Shown here piece by piece: positions 33,429-41,994 of a DNA stretch of 49,239 bases; positions within the stretch are counted from its first letter, which is position 1; each line of letters opens with the position of its first letter. The notes below the pieces were generated by a model. The model was not told the DNA's origin. It did no database searches and saw only the letters and a list, made by a program, of their open reading frames with translations. Location of the stretch: assembly GCA_036788835.1 (NCBI GenBank), contig DAIQMR010000017.1, forward strand, positions 1-49,239, given 5' to 3'. A program made the position numbers and the translations under genes. This stretch comes from JALCSJ01 sp036788835. Its GTDB lineage: Bacteria > Bacillota > Negativicutes > Acidaminococcales > Acidaminococcaceae.

Positions 33429-34886
33429 TTAATGAATGAACATGCTCAAAATAACGATGAGCACAGAACCGAAAATAGGCACTAAGATAGAGCCAATGGT
33501 CCAAGTCTTTAAACTAGTCTTAATGTCCATGCCGCTGAAGTTGGTTACTACGTGGAAGTAACTATCATTCAAGAAGGATGGGCACATTGCAGTTAAGCAG
33601 ACAGCCAAGGCTGCCAGATAAGGATTCACGCCCAGAATCGGCACCATAGGTGCAATAATAGCAGAACCGGTAATCATAGCAACAGTACCGGAACCTTGTG
33701 GGAATCTCATGATAGTACCAATCAGCAACGGAACGATGATACCGGGAATACCTGCTGCCACAATACCATCAGCCATCATCTGAGCAGCACCGGTAGCCTT
33801 TACTACAGCACCCAATGCACCGCCGCCGGCTGTAATCATAACAATAGGACCGGCATCTTTTAAAGCATCGTTCATGGTTGCCACAATGGTTTTATTGTCC
33901 TGACCTTTAACCAAAGTGAAAGCACCCAGGCACAGAGAGATGAACAAAGCTATAACAGGGTTCCCAAGGAAAGTAATAACAGCACCCAGCTCGGTAGTCT
34001 TCATAGCAGTCTGACTTACTACGGTGTTAGCAAGAATCAAAATAACCGGCAGTAAAAGAATCAGGAAAGAAAGGAAGGCGCTAGGTAATTCTTCAGTAGT
34101 TAACAGATCAGCAAAATCTTCGCTTTCCAGTTCTTTGCCTGCATCCAATTTAGCTTGGATTTTATCCAAGACAACTAATTGTGCAGCATTATATTTGGTC
34201 CGGTCGATTTCAGAAGGAACGATAAATTGCGGATATTTCGGTTCAAAATATCTGAACAGATAAACCGCGAAAATGAACAGAGGTACTGAGAAAAGCAAAC
34301 CATAAACAATGAACATACCTAAATCAACAGCCAAACCTTCTTTTTGGAAGGTGTTCACAACTGCTAAAGGACCAGGTGTGGGAGGAACCATAAAGTGGGT
34401 AATGTATAAGCCCATACCCAAGATACCACCTAAACCAACCATGGATTTTTTGGTTAAACGAGAGAACTCTTTAGCCAGTGAGGCCAAAATAACGAAACCT
34501 GAATCGCAGAATACGGGAATGGAAACAACGAAACCGGTTAAGCCCAAAACTACGTCGGCACGTTTTACACCAACGATACGCAGAATGGTCAAAGCCATGC
34601 GCTTAGCAGCGCCGCTGCGTTCCAGGAAGATACCCATAATACAACCGAAACCGATAACGATACCGATACCTGCCATGGTACCGCCAAATCCACCGGTTAC
34701 GGTTTTAATGGCTACCGACAGAACATTCTGACCAACTGACTTGGTACCAACCAACAAATAGTTGCCTGACAAAACAGCAATCAAAATTGCGGAAATAATT
34801 AAAGTCGGAAAAGCATGCATTCTCGTAAACATTACCAATATCAATAAAACTATTACCCCTACGATCATCGCCCATACGGGATTCAT
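33429..34886 (-). CDS. GntP-family gluconate/hydroxy-acid permease
   Basis: A 485-residue inner-membrane protein with about 12-14 hydrophobic segments, matching the GntP/GntT family of proton symporters for gluconate and other hydroxy acids. Family features: GFGCIMGIFLERSGAA, HFMVPPTPGPLAV, MRFPQGSGTVAMITG and the C-terminal LNDSYFHVV. It follows the UxaA large-subunit gene by 25 bp, so it probably imports the substrate of this pathway. Exact substrate unknown. Confidence 0.92.
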   Translation of the reverse strand: MNPVWAMIVGVIVLLILVMFTRMHAFPTLIISAILIAVLSGNYLLVGTKSVGQNVLSVAIKTVTGGFGGTMAGIGIVIGFGCIMGIFLERSGAAKRMALTILRIVGVKRADVVLGLTGFVVSIPVFCDSGFVILASLAKEFSRLTKKSMVGLGGILGMGLYITHFMVPPTPGPLAVVNTFQKEGLAVDLGMFIVYGLLFSVPLFIFAVYLFRYFEPKYPQFIVPSEIDRTKYNAAQLVVLDKIQAKLDAGKELESEDFADLLTTEELPSAFLSFLILLLPVILILANTVVSQTAMKTTELGAVITFLGNPVIALFISLCLGAFTLVKGQDNKTIVATMNDALKDAGPIVMITAGGGALGAVVKATGAAQMMADGIVAAGIPGIIVPLLIGTIMRFPQGSGTVAMITGSAIIAPMVPILGVNPYLAALAVCLTAMCPSFLNDSYFHVVTNFSGMDIKTSLKTWTIGSILVPIFGSVLIVILSMFIH

Positions 34887-34911
34887 ACACTCATCTCCTT
34901 AGAATGTTTGT

Positions 34912-36075
34912 TTAAATCACAGGACCTAAGCAATGAATATCTATTGCACTGAAATATTGAATAGCTTCATTCTTGGTCATTTCTCCATTTAAGACACGCA
35001 GCATTTTAGCAAATGCTTCTTCACCAACCTGCTCAATTGATTTCTCCCCGGTAATAATCAAACCGGCATTTAAATCCATATCATTTTCCATTCTTTGATA
35101 GGTATTTGGGTTGCCGCAGATTTTAATAACCGGCATACTGGGGAAACCTTGGGGTGCACCACGACCGGTGGAGAACATCATGAATTGTGCTCCTGTAGCC
35201 GCCATGCCCGTCAGAATCTCAGGTTCTCTGCCCGGTGTATCTTTGATCCACAGACCTTTTTGGTTGGTAACATGTTCCGGATAATCCAGAACCCCTTGAA
35301 TAGGTCTGGTACCGCTCTTCACGATAGCACCCAGACTCTTTTCTTCTATGCTGGACAGTCCGCCGGCGATATTGCCCGGTGTGGGCTGGCCTTTACGCAT
35401 ATCGCAGCCTATGCTCTTGGCTCTGCCTTCCATGGCATCAACGATTTGCAAAATCTTGTCGCCTACTTCTTTGTTCACGGCACGTTTCGCTAAAAGCTGC
35501 TCGCCGCCGATGAACTCTGTGGTCTCACCGAAAATAACTGTAGCGCCTAAATCAACTAATTTATCCGCTACGTGTCCGATGACACAGTTGGAAGCCAGAC
35601 CGCTGGTGGAATCAGAGGCGCCGCATTTAATGGCCATGACGATTTTCGACACATCAACGGGCTCTCTCTGTAAAGCAGAAACTTCGATGACTAGTCTGCG
35701 AGCTATATCCGTACCTGCTTGGATGGCTTTGGAAACGCCGCCCAATTCTTGAATATGGATGATTTCTACATGCTTGCCGGTGGCACTGAGTTCTTTATAC
35801 ATTCTTTCATGATCAGTACCTTCGCAGCCTAAACTAACAATTAAAATAGCAGCAACATTGGGACTATAGCCTAAACTAATCAAAGTGTTGGTGACTCTCT
35901 CCAGATCCGGCGGCATTTGGCAGCAGCCTTGATGGTGAAGATAAGTTACCGTGCCTTGCACCTGATGGCAAATGGCTTGAGCTACGTCGTTAGCACAAGT
36001 CACACTGGGGATTACCGCCACATAGTTTCTGGCGCCAACTCGGCCATCGGGTCTTACATAACCTTTAAACTCCAT
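34912..36075 (-). CDS. UxaA-family hydro-lyase, large subunit (paralogue 1)
   Basis: A 387-residue catalytic part of an altronate/galactarate-type dehydratase, which removes water from a sugar acid using Fe2+ or similar. Motifs: GARNYVAVIPSVTCAND, HQGCCQM, MAIKCGASDSTSGLASN, GQPTPGNIAGGLSSIEEKSLG, MMFSTGRGAPQGFP. Its start overlaps the stop of the SAF small subunit by one base (TAATG), so the two form a split enzyme made in equal amounts. Confidence 0.9.
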   Translation of the reverse strand: MEFKGYVRPDGRVGARNYVAVIPSVTCANDVAQAICHQVQGTVTYLHHQGCCQMPPDLERVTNTLISLGYSPNVAAILIVSLGCEGTDHERMYKELSATGKHVEIIHIQELGGVSKAIQAGTDIARRLVIEVSALQREPVDVSKIVMAIKCGASDSTSGLASNCVIGHVADKLVDLGATVIFGETTEFIGGEQLLAKRAVNKEVGDKILQIVDAMEGRAKSIGCDMRKGQPTPGNIAGGLSSIEEKSLGAIVKSGTRPIQGVLDYPEHVTNQKGLWIKDTPGREPEILTGMAATGAQFMMFSTGRGAPQGFPSMPVIKICGNPNTYQRMENDMDLNAGLIITGEKSIEQVGEEAFAKMLRVLNGEMTKNEAIQYFSAIDIHCLGPVI

Positions 36076-36392
36076 TATTTACCACCTCCCTCTTTTTTCC
36101 AGTCACCCCGACCGCGCATACTGTCTAGATTATGAATATGCACGTACTCGCCTTTGGCAATTTCTGCTGTGGCAATGCCGATCTCCTGACCGTATTTGAT
36201 AATCAGTTCCCCTTTGTGAATGGGTTGAGTAGCGATTTTGTGGCCGAAAGGAATATCTCCTTTCACATGGACTTTTTCCCCATGGCCGGCTTTATCCCTG
36301 ATCTCCACTTCCGTTCCATCGGTAATCCCATTGGCAAAGATTGTCGCTACATTATCTTTGTCATTTACTTTCAGGGCCAATTTCATTTCCAT
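36075..36392 (-). CDS. UxaA-family hydro-lyase, small (SAF) subunit
   Basis: A 105-residue SAF-domain protein corresponding to the N-terminal domain of UxaA/GarD (LALKVNDKDNVATIF, GDIPFGHKIAT, IIKYGQEIGIATAEI, GEYVHIHN). It completes the large subunit translated from the overlapping next gene. The C-terminal RGRGDWKKEGGGK tail is unusual. AAGGAGG precedes the ATG. Confidence 0.9.
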   Translation of the reverse strand: MEMKLALKVNDKDNVATIFANGITDGTEVEIRDKAGHGEKVHVKGDIPFGHKIATQPIHKGELIIKYGQEIGIATAEIAKGEYVHIHNLDSMRGRGDWKKEGGGK

Positions 36393-36416
36393 CAGACATA
36401 TCCTCCTTTCCCCTTA

Positions 36417-37694
36417 TTATTCCTTAACAGCCAGCACGCTGACGCCGTCAGGTATTACAACAACCTTTGTATCTTTGCCTTTCATCTTATAAGCGATTTC
36501 CAAAGCTTCATCAGGAGAAGAGGCCGGAATCATATTGGCCTTTTTCACTTCTTCGTGATCAAGGAAGGTGCTAACAAGAATGACAGGATGTTTCTTTAAA
36601 ATTCTGGCGTAAATCTGTGGGCACCATTGCTCGGCAATAGTTTCCTTAGGAGAAATCTTAGACAAATAAGCATCTATCTCATCTACGGAACCCATGGTAA
36701 TAATCTTGGCAAAATTGGTGCCGCCCATACCGTCACAGCAGCTGCAGCACATAATGATTACGCCGTCTTCACCGGCGCAGGCTTCAGCCGTAGCCACAGC
36801 CTTAGGACTCTGGTACAAATTCTGGTCCAGAGGATAGCCGCCGTTGCTGGTCACAACAATCTGTCCGGAAATAGGTGGGCATTGAGCCAGCTTACGAACA
36901 AAGGCCACCCCTTCGGCATGAGCTTTTTCCAAATCTCCGGCCCAAGCGGCGATGACTTTTTTCTTGCCGTTTAATGCTACATTGAAAATAAACTGCACAT
37001 TTACTTTCCGCGCTGCATAAACCATATCCATATGAATAGGGTTGTTTTCTAACACGCCTGTATTGGAATAAGGGCTGGCAATGGCTTTGTAGCTGTGGTT
37101 TTCGTTAACAGTTACATGAGAGCAGATGCCCGGCAGGATACTCTTACGGCCGCCGGAAAAACCTGCAAAGAAATGAGGCTCAATAAATCCTTCCGTGATT
37201 AAAAGATCACATTCCACGGCTAATTTATTAACCTCAAAATCAGCTCCTGATGGCAGTGTGCAGACATGAGCAAATTGATCATCTTCAAACGCCTTGTTTA
37301 CAGCGATTTTTTCATTGTCTACAATGGCATCACCAAACATTCTCCGTTGCTCTTCTTCTGTAGTAGGACGATGAAGTCCGGTACCGATCAGAATAGTGAT
37401 ATCCGCATCAGGATTGGTGGAACGAATCTCCGCCAACAAAATCGGCAACGTAATCTTGCTAGGAACTGCTCTTGTATGGTCACTGGTCACCAGAACAATT
37501 TTCTTTTTCCCCTTGGCCAGCTCACTTAATCTAGGTGTGCCAATGGGGTGTGCCAAAGCATCTTTAATAATTTCTTCTTCGCTCTTGTGAGGATCGTACT
37601 CGTCGGTTTTCGCCGTCACAATTTGCTGCAGATTACTCTCCTCTATATGCAAATCCATAGTAGATTTGTAATAAGGGATTTTAATCGTTTTCAT
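36417..37694 (-). CDS. LarA-family nickel-pincer racemase/epimerase
   Basis: A 425-residue homologue of lactate racemase LarA, which carries a nickel-pincer nucleotide and inverts 2-hydroxy acids. Counting from the ATG at 37694 (7 nt after GGAGGG), GLHRP has H108, EPHFFAGFSGGRKSILPG has H174 and K184, and NENH has H200, the same numbers as the catalytic residues of Lactobacillus plantarum LarA. Being first in an operon with a sugar-acid dehydratase and a GntP permease, it more likely epimerises C2 of an aldonic acid than lactate (inference). Cofactor-making LarB, LarC and LarE are not in the window. Confidence 0.88.
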   Translation of the reverse strand: MKTIKIPYYKSTMDLHIEESNLQQIVTAKTDEYDPHKSEEEIIKDALAHPIGTPRLSELAKGKKKIVLVTSDHTRAVPSKITLPILLAEIRSTNPDADITILIGTGLHRPTTEEEQRRMFGDAIVDNEKIAVNKAFEDDQFAHVCTLPSGADFEVNKLAVECDLLITEGFIEPHFFAGFSGGRKSILPGICSHVTVNENHSYKAIASPYSNTGVLENNPIHMDMVYAARKVNVQFIFNVALNGKKKVIAAWAGDLEKAHAEGVAFVRKLAQCPPISGQIVVTSNGGYPLDQNLYQSPKAVATAEACAGEDGVIIMCCSCCDGMGGTNFAKIITMGSVDEIDAYLSKISPKETIAEQWCPQIYARILKKHPVILVSTFLDHEEVKKANMIPASSPDEALEIAYKMKGKDTKVVVIPDGVSVLAVKE

Positions 37695-37715
37695 CATATC
37701 GCCCTCCGTTCTTTT

Positions 37716-37780
37716 ATTGTCTTATGTATACATAAGACAATCTCTAAGCTAAATATACTACACCACACAGTGTGTGTCAA
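37716..37780 (-). promoter_or_regulatory. Promoter and 26-bp palindromic operator of the larA operon
   Basis: On the minus strand TTGACA (37775-37780), 17 bp, TATATT (37752-37757). Just downstream is ATTGTCTTATGTA and its exact complement (37716-37741), a perfect 26-bp palindrome covering about +4 to +29, ideal for repression. Its TGTATACA centre recurs before the gntR gene. Confidence 0.82.
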
Positions 37781-37817
37781 TTATTTTTTTAGATAAAAAA
37801 TTGGCTGCCATAAAAGT

Positions 37818-37873
37818 TTGCACATAAAATACCCAAACCACAGTATTACTGGGCTTGGGTATTTTATGTGCAA
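37818..37873. other. Perfect 19-bp stem-loop
   Basis: TTGCACATAAAATACCCAA / TTGGGTATTTTATGTGCAA with an 18-nt loop that holds a nested CAGTA/TACTG. It lies between two minus-strand genes. No T-run in the usual place; role unknown. Confidence 0.6.
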
Positions 37874-37887
37874 TGATATGTTCCTAC

Positions 37888-38034
37888 TTAGTCACGCCTC
37901 CGAGTGGCCATACTTTTTGTCTTTATCGGTAATATTTTGCTAGGAGGTTCAAGCTCATTCTTTGTCAATAACAATTCATGTTTTAGTTGGTTGCATACAT
38001 TCCCGAAGTAAAAAACGTCGTCTTTGACAACCAC
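37888..38034 (-). CDS. Possible 48-residue ORF after the PepSY gene
   Basis: Directly after the PepSY stop codon and in the same frame, a GTG opens KDDVFYFGNVCNQLKHELL..., ending KSMATRRRD. The composition looks protein-coding, but there is no ribosome site and I recognise no family. It may be the 3' end of a broken gene. Confidence 0.3.
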   Translation of the reverse strand: MVVKDDVFYFGNVCNQLKHELLLTKNELEPPSKILPIKTKSMATRRRD

Positions 38035-38040
38035 TTCACA

Positions 38041-38484
38041 TTAAAATATGTCACTCTTTTTTAATATCAACTTCGCTATCTTGCCTGATTCTCCATGAAC
38101 AGCTATATCATATTCACCTAGATTATAGGAACACTCAATATCATAATAGGGTGTGCCTATAGCCAAATCCTTTTTGAAGCTGAAAGGCTTTCGTGAAATA
38201 TGGTCCTTGTTTTTCACCCATTCCAGCTCAACTTTCTCAAAATTTATTTTGTCAACAGTAGTATCAAAATATCTTGCTACAATTTCTTTTGCTTCCTGCA
38301 TGGAAATTTTTGCTTCTTTTCTTTCAATATAGCTGCGAATGTTCGCATTATGCTGCTTAGACTGTGCTATAGCAGGTTGCACAAAGCTCATACTCGTCGT
38401 ATTCAAGGCCGCCAAAAACAGACCTAGCATAAGCCCTTTACACAAAATCTTACACGTCCTTTGCGCATTAATGTTTTTTATCAT
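38041..38484 (-). CDS. Exported PepSY-like protein
   Basis: A 147-residue protein with a signal peptide (LMLGLFLAALNTTSMSFVQPAIA, cut near 40) and a PepSY-like domain (ISMQEAKEIVARYFDTTVDKI then YDIAVHGESGKIAKLIL). PepSY domains often inhibit or bind peptidases; several secreted proteases are encoded in this window, but no direct link is seen. Small lone gene, AAGGGGAG site. Confidence 0.7.
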   Translation of the reverse strand: MIKNINAQRTCKILCKGLMLGLFLAALNTTSMSFVQPAIAQSKQHNANIRSYIERKEAKISMQEAKEIVARYFDTTVDKINFEKVELEWVKNKDHISRKPFSFKKDLAIGTPYYDIECSYNLGEYDIAVHGESGKIAKLILKKSDIF

Positions 38485-38550
38485 ATGACCAGCTCCCCTT
38501 ATAATGTTTTTCTTTTATTATACCTCATACAAGAATAATATTCAAAAGAG

Positions 38551-38640
38551 CACCAAAATCTTGTTGGTTAGTTGAAATTTCCATTCACCCTTAACACCAA
38601 CCTGCAATTCGTTATAACCTCCTTTGAACAGTAGCTTCCC
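38551..38640 (-). pseudogene. Autotransporter barrel remnant
   Basis: The frame encodes GYNELQVGVKGEWKF, the C-terminal strand also found in the genes ending at 24561 and 49146, but the stop after Phe is lost and less than 25 residues upstream are recognisable. An IS-like palindrome (38677-38695) sits next to the break point, suggesting deletion by a mobile element. Confidence 0.6.
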
Positions 38641-38672
38641 CATATATTTCTTCGTTAATTGCATTATTTGGA

Positions 38673-38730
38673 CCTTCCACGACTGAAGTCGCGGGATTCT
38701 TGCTGCGCTGACGACTGCGCACAGCACAAG
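38673..38730. repeat. Dispersed palindromic repeat, copy 4 (diverged)
   Basis: CCACGACTGAAGTCGCGGG is the best palindrome of the family, followed by TTCTTGCTGCGCTGACG. It resembles IS200/IS605 end hairpins. The rest of the 38485-38890 gap holds the barrel remnant and a weak promoter (TACAAT). Confidence 0.6.
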
Positions 38731-38890
38731 CTTTTGCGCCTTACACCGTCTCCGCATAGCTAAGCTTTACTCTTGGCATATTACAACAAAATAGCGGCAG
38801 GCACACTTCTTGGCAAAATAAGAATAAACTGTGTCTTAAAATTTCTTGACGTTTATATTACAATACTCCTTGTCAGGAAAGGAGTAAATC

Positions 38891-39466
38891 ATGTCTCAAA
38901 AAGAACTTGGTAAATTCACTTTGGCCGGTATGTTTGCCGCGCTGGCTTTTGTCTGCTTTTCCTATTTGCGCTTAGAAATTCCCATGGGTTTAGGGCTGAC
39001 CGGTAAATTATACATCGGGTATACTTTTATTATTTTATCAGCACTTATCTTAGGTCCTAAATATGGCGCCCTGTCCGGAGCTATTGGTCTAACTCTGGCA
39101 GATATCCTATCCGGCTATGTAACCTCTGCGCCGCCCACTTTTGTAGCAAAGTTTATTCTAGGCTGGGCCGTAGGTTTCCTGGCCCACAATGTTCTGCAAT
39201 TAAGCAGTGCCAAAGGGGCAAAAGAAATAAGTAAAATTATTATTTTAGCGTCACTGGGTGGTTCTCTTTTGAACGTAGCCACAGAGCCGGTTATCCGCTA
39301 CTGCTTTAAATTGTACATCCTAGGGATTCCCCATCAGGTAGCATATATTTCTGCCATAAATTGTGCCATTTCCATGGCTATTAACAATTTTGTTTCCACC
39401 TGTTTTGCCTGCTTCCTGTATAAAGTATTGCCTACAGAACTGCTGCACAGATTTGCTGCACAGTGA
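38891..39466 (+). CDS. ECF transporter S component
   Basis: A 191-residue membrane protein with about six helices and the S-component features AGMFAALAFV (start of helix 1, binding the T subunit) and KLYIGYTFIILSALILGPKYG...GLTLADILSGYVTSAPPTF. S components bind a vitamin or other micronutrient and dock to a shared EcfA/A'/T module encoded elsewhere. The vitamin cannot be named; no riboswitch is visible upstream. GGAAAGGAG precedes the ATG. Confidence 0.88.
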   Translation: MSQKELGKFTLAGMFAALAFVCFSYLRLEIPMGLGLTGKLYIGYTFIILSALILGPKYGALSGAIGLTLADILSGYVTSAPPTFVAKFILGWAVGFLAHNVLQLSSAKGAKEISKIIILASLGGSLLNVATEPVIRYCFKLYILGIPHQVAYISAINCAISMAINNFVSTCFACFLYKVLPTELLHRFAAQ

Positions 39467-39504
39467 GCCGGCTATGCAGTCTACATGACGGCTAACATTG
39501 AACA

Positions 39505-39533
39505 CGGCGTGTGCGGCATATAAGAACATCAAT
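39505..39533. repeat. Dispersed palindromic repeat, fragment
   Basis: CGGCGTGTGCGGCATATAAG followed by AACATCAA matches the right part of the copies at 5198, 10483 and 24493. Confidence 0.5.
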
Positions 39534-39574
39534 ATTGTGGATGCCCTTGCCCCCAAACAGATCTATGTTCTACG

Positions 39575-41698
39575 CTAGCACAGCTTTGCCAATTCACGCT
39601 CGTAATTCTTTTCTTTGGTAATATCTTCAAATGTGCAGACCAATAATGCAGAAACCGGTATTTCGGCCACTTTCCGGGCCCTTATTCTAATCCAGGTAAG
39701 CTGCCCGTTAGGCGCTGGATAGGAAAATTCAGCAACACCGGGTTTGCCTGAGGCCACAGTATCATCAAACATCTTTTTTACATGCAAAGCGCCTTCCAAG
39801 CCAATAATATCAGGATTCTTAACAAAGGTATTTCCGTAGGCATCTATATAGGCCTGGTTCAAGCGGATCAATTCTGTACCAATAGAAGAATATTCCAAAA
39901 CCGCTACCGGAATATCGATGCCGGACAAAAGCTTGCCTATATTGGGATTGGAAGACCAAATCACTGCTGTATCCACCATTGGTGCGGGGCTCTTATCCAA
40001 GGAGCATTGGGGAACATTCTTATCAAGCAATTTTTCGTATTCAGAGACAGGCATAGGTTTGGCATAATAATATCCTTGTACATAGCCGCAGCCAATACTC
40101 TCGAGAAACTGTTTCTGCTCCAGTGTTTCCACACCTTCGGCAATGACGCTCATGCCAAGCCAACCGGCCATTCTCACAAGAGAAGACAGAATCTTTTCAC
40201 TCTTGCCGTGATCGTTGCCTTTGGGCATAAAAAGTATATCCAATTTCAGAACATCAATATTGATATCCTTTAACGTGTTCAGAGATGAATAGCCGGTGCC
40301 AAAATCATCCATCATAATAACAAAACCTGCTTTTTGCAAGCGTTCCATTGTAGCTTTCATCAGCTCCGGATCGGACATATAGGTACTTTCCGTAACTTCA
40401 AGATTCAGCAAGCTTTGGGGAATGTTATATTTTTTTACCAAATCAATAATCAATTCATCAACGCGGGGATTAAAGAGAGAGGCCCGGGACATATTAACGG
40501 AAACCGGCATGACCTTTTTCCCTGCTTTTTTCCACTTGCTAAGAAGCATACAGGTATGTTCCCACATATAATAATCCAAATTAGCAATAAAGCCATTTTT
40601 TTCAAAAACGGGAATAAATTTTCCCGGCATGATTAAACCTTGTTTGGGATGAAACCACCGTACCAGAGCTTCTGCCCCACAAGGTAAATCCGTCTGTAAA
40701 TCATATCTTGGCTGAAGATATACCTGAAACTGTTCCTTTTCCAAAGCGGTGCGCATATCATTTATTATGCTTTGTTCATAAAAAATTTCTTGGCTAATAC
40801 TTTCATCATAGTAGGCATAGAAGGTATTATATGTATTTTTGCATTTATCCGCGGCCATAGAAGCTCTCGCAAAAAACATTTCCACATTCAAATCGCCCTT
40901 AGGAATAACATAGATACCAAAGGAAGCCTTTAGCACATAATCCTGCCTATATTTTGCTAAAGCATCCTGTGTCATTTTAACCTGAGATAAAAACTGCTGC
41001 TCACTATACGGATAGCACATGCAGAATATATCGGCTTCCATATGTCCATAGGAACAAGCTTCATATTCACCGGCCATTGCTCTTACAATATCCGTTAGAT
41101 AACAAATCAGTTTGTCTCCTTCCCGTTCTCCCATTGTCGAATTATAGAGACGCAGCTTATCAATATCCAATCTGACAAAGGCAAAAGTTTTATCCGGGTT
41201 GGCAATTAACATTTCCCTGGTTTTCTCGAACATCTTGCCTCTATTATACAGCTTGGTAAGATTATCGTGAGTGGTCATAAACTCCATACGCTGCCTGACA
41301 GCTAACGGATTTCTGACCAGCACATTATCAATACGGCTTCTAAGGAGCTTAGCGTTACATGGTTTCACAATAAAATCCAATGCACCGTATTCTAACATTT
41401 TGTATTCAACTTCAGCATCATGATCGCTGGTCAAAATAATTACCGGAATAGCGGATTTTTCGTGATTTTTGAATATTTTCAAAAACTCCCAGCCGTCCAT
41501 GACCGGCATGACTATATCCAGAAGAATGATGCCAATATCGTCGCGCTTTCCAATAATATCAAGTGCTTCTTGTCCATTGGCTGCTTCAAGAATAGTATAT
41601 GAATCACTTAATTGGTTACAAACCATTTTTCTGTTTATTTCCTGATCTTCGACAACCAAGATAACAGATTTCTTTTCACTTGTTGAATTTTTCTCCAT
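39575..41698 (-). CDS. Receiver-GGDEF(degenerate)-EAL-PAS response regulator
   Basis: About 707 residues. REC domain (~10-125) with phospho-Asp in LLDIVMPVMDG and Lys in IVKPC. GGDEF-like domain (~140-295) has YGHMEAD in place of GGDEF, so no cyclase activity is expected. The EAL domain (~310-550) keeps EALVRW, VNMSR, LEVTES, DDFGTGYSSL, LD, AEGVET and VQGYYYAKP, so c-di-GMP phosphodiesterase activity is likely. A C-terminal PAS domain (~590-700) ends with TFEDITKEKNYE. The start at 41698 follows GGGGGAAGG better than 41743. It follows the hybrid kinase gene, its likely phosphate source. Confidence 0.9.
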   Translation of the reverse strand: MEKNSTSEKKSVILVVEDQEINRKMVCNQLSDSYTILEAANGQEALDIIGKRDDIGIILLDIVMPVMDGWEFLKIFKNHEKSAIPVIILTSDHDAEVEYKMLEYGALDFIVKPCNAKLLRSRIDNVLVRNPLAVRQRMEFMTTHDNLTKLYNRGKMFEKTREMLIANPDKTFAFVRLDIDKLRLYNSTMGEREGDKLICYLTDIVRAMAGEYEACSYGHMEADIFCMCYPYSEQQFLSQVKMTQDALAKYRQDYVLKASFGIYVIPKGDLNVEMFFARASMAADKCKNTYNTFYAYYDESISQEIFYEQSIINDMRTALEKEQFQVYLQPRYDLQTDLPCGAEALVRWFHPKQGLIMPGKFIPVFEKNGFIANLDYYMWEHTCMLLSKWKKAGKKVMPVSVNMSRASLFNPRVDELIIDLVKKYNIPQSLLNLEVTESTYMSDPELMKATMERLQKAGFVIMMDDFGTGYSSLNTLKDINIDVLKLDILFMPKGNDHGKSEKILSSLVRMAGWLGMSVIAEGVETLEQKQFLESIGCGYVQGYYYAKPMPVSEYEKLLDKNVPQCSLDKSPAPMVDTAVIWSSNPNIGKLLSGIDIPVAVLEYSSIGTELIRLNQAYIDAYGNTFVKNPDIIGLEGALHVKKMFDDTVASGKPGVAEFSYPAPNGQLTWIRIRARKVAEIPVSALLVCTFEDITKEKNYERELAKLC

Positions 41699-41834
41699 CT
41701 CGCAACCGTCCTTCCCCCCCGCAGGCAATCTCCGGTAATGCATATCCCGTTTGTTAATATGGTTTTGTTTTATCGTTTTTGTCCACCTACATAAAGATGC
41801 TGTGCGCAGTGAATGGACACATCAGCTATGCTTT

Positions 41835-41936
41835 ATATAGATACAACAATCGCAGTTTAACATTACCACTAAAATAGCGGAAAAAATAGGTCGCATGCGC
41901 GCCAATCCATTTAAAAAAGGGGTCACAAGTGTGCCA
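41835..41936 (-). promoter_or_regulatory. Conserved two-box upstream element, copy B
   Basis: Matches 18766-18872 over ~100 bp (about 80% by eye). Boxes GGTCGCATGCGCGCCA (41889-41904) and GGTCACAAGTGTGCCA (41921-41936) are again exactly 32 bp apart, followed by TTTAACATTACC toward the EAL gene. Confidence 0.65.
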
Positions 41937-41994
41937 TTTTCGCATTTCACCCCTAAAAGAGAGGTAAACTTTCAACCTTAAACCGATTTTGCAA

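Noticed and set aside
38891..39466. Vitamin riboswitch before the ECF S component
   Set aside because: The upstream stretch is short and shows no conserved riboswitch core.
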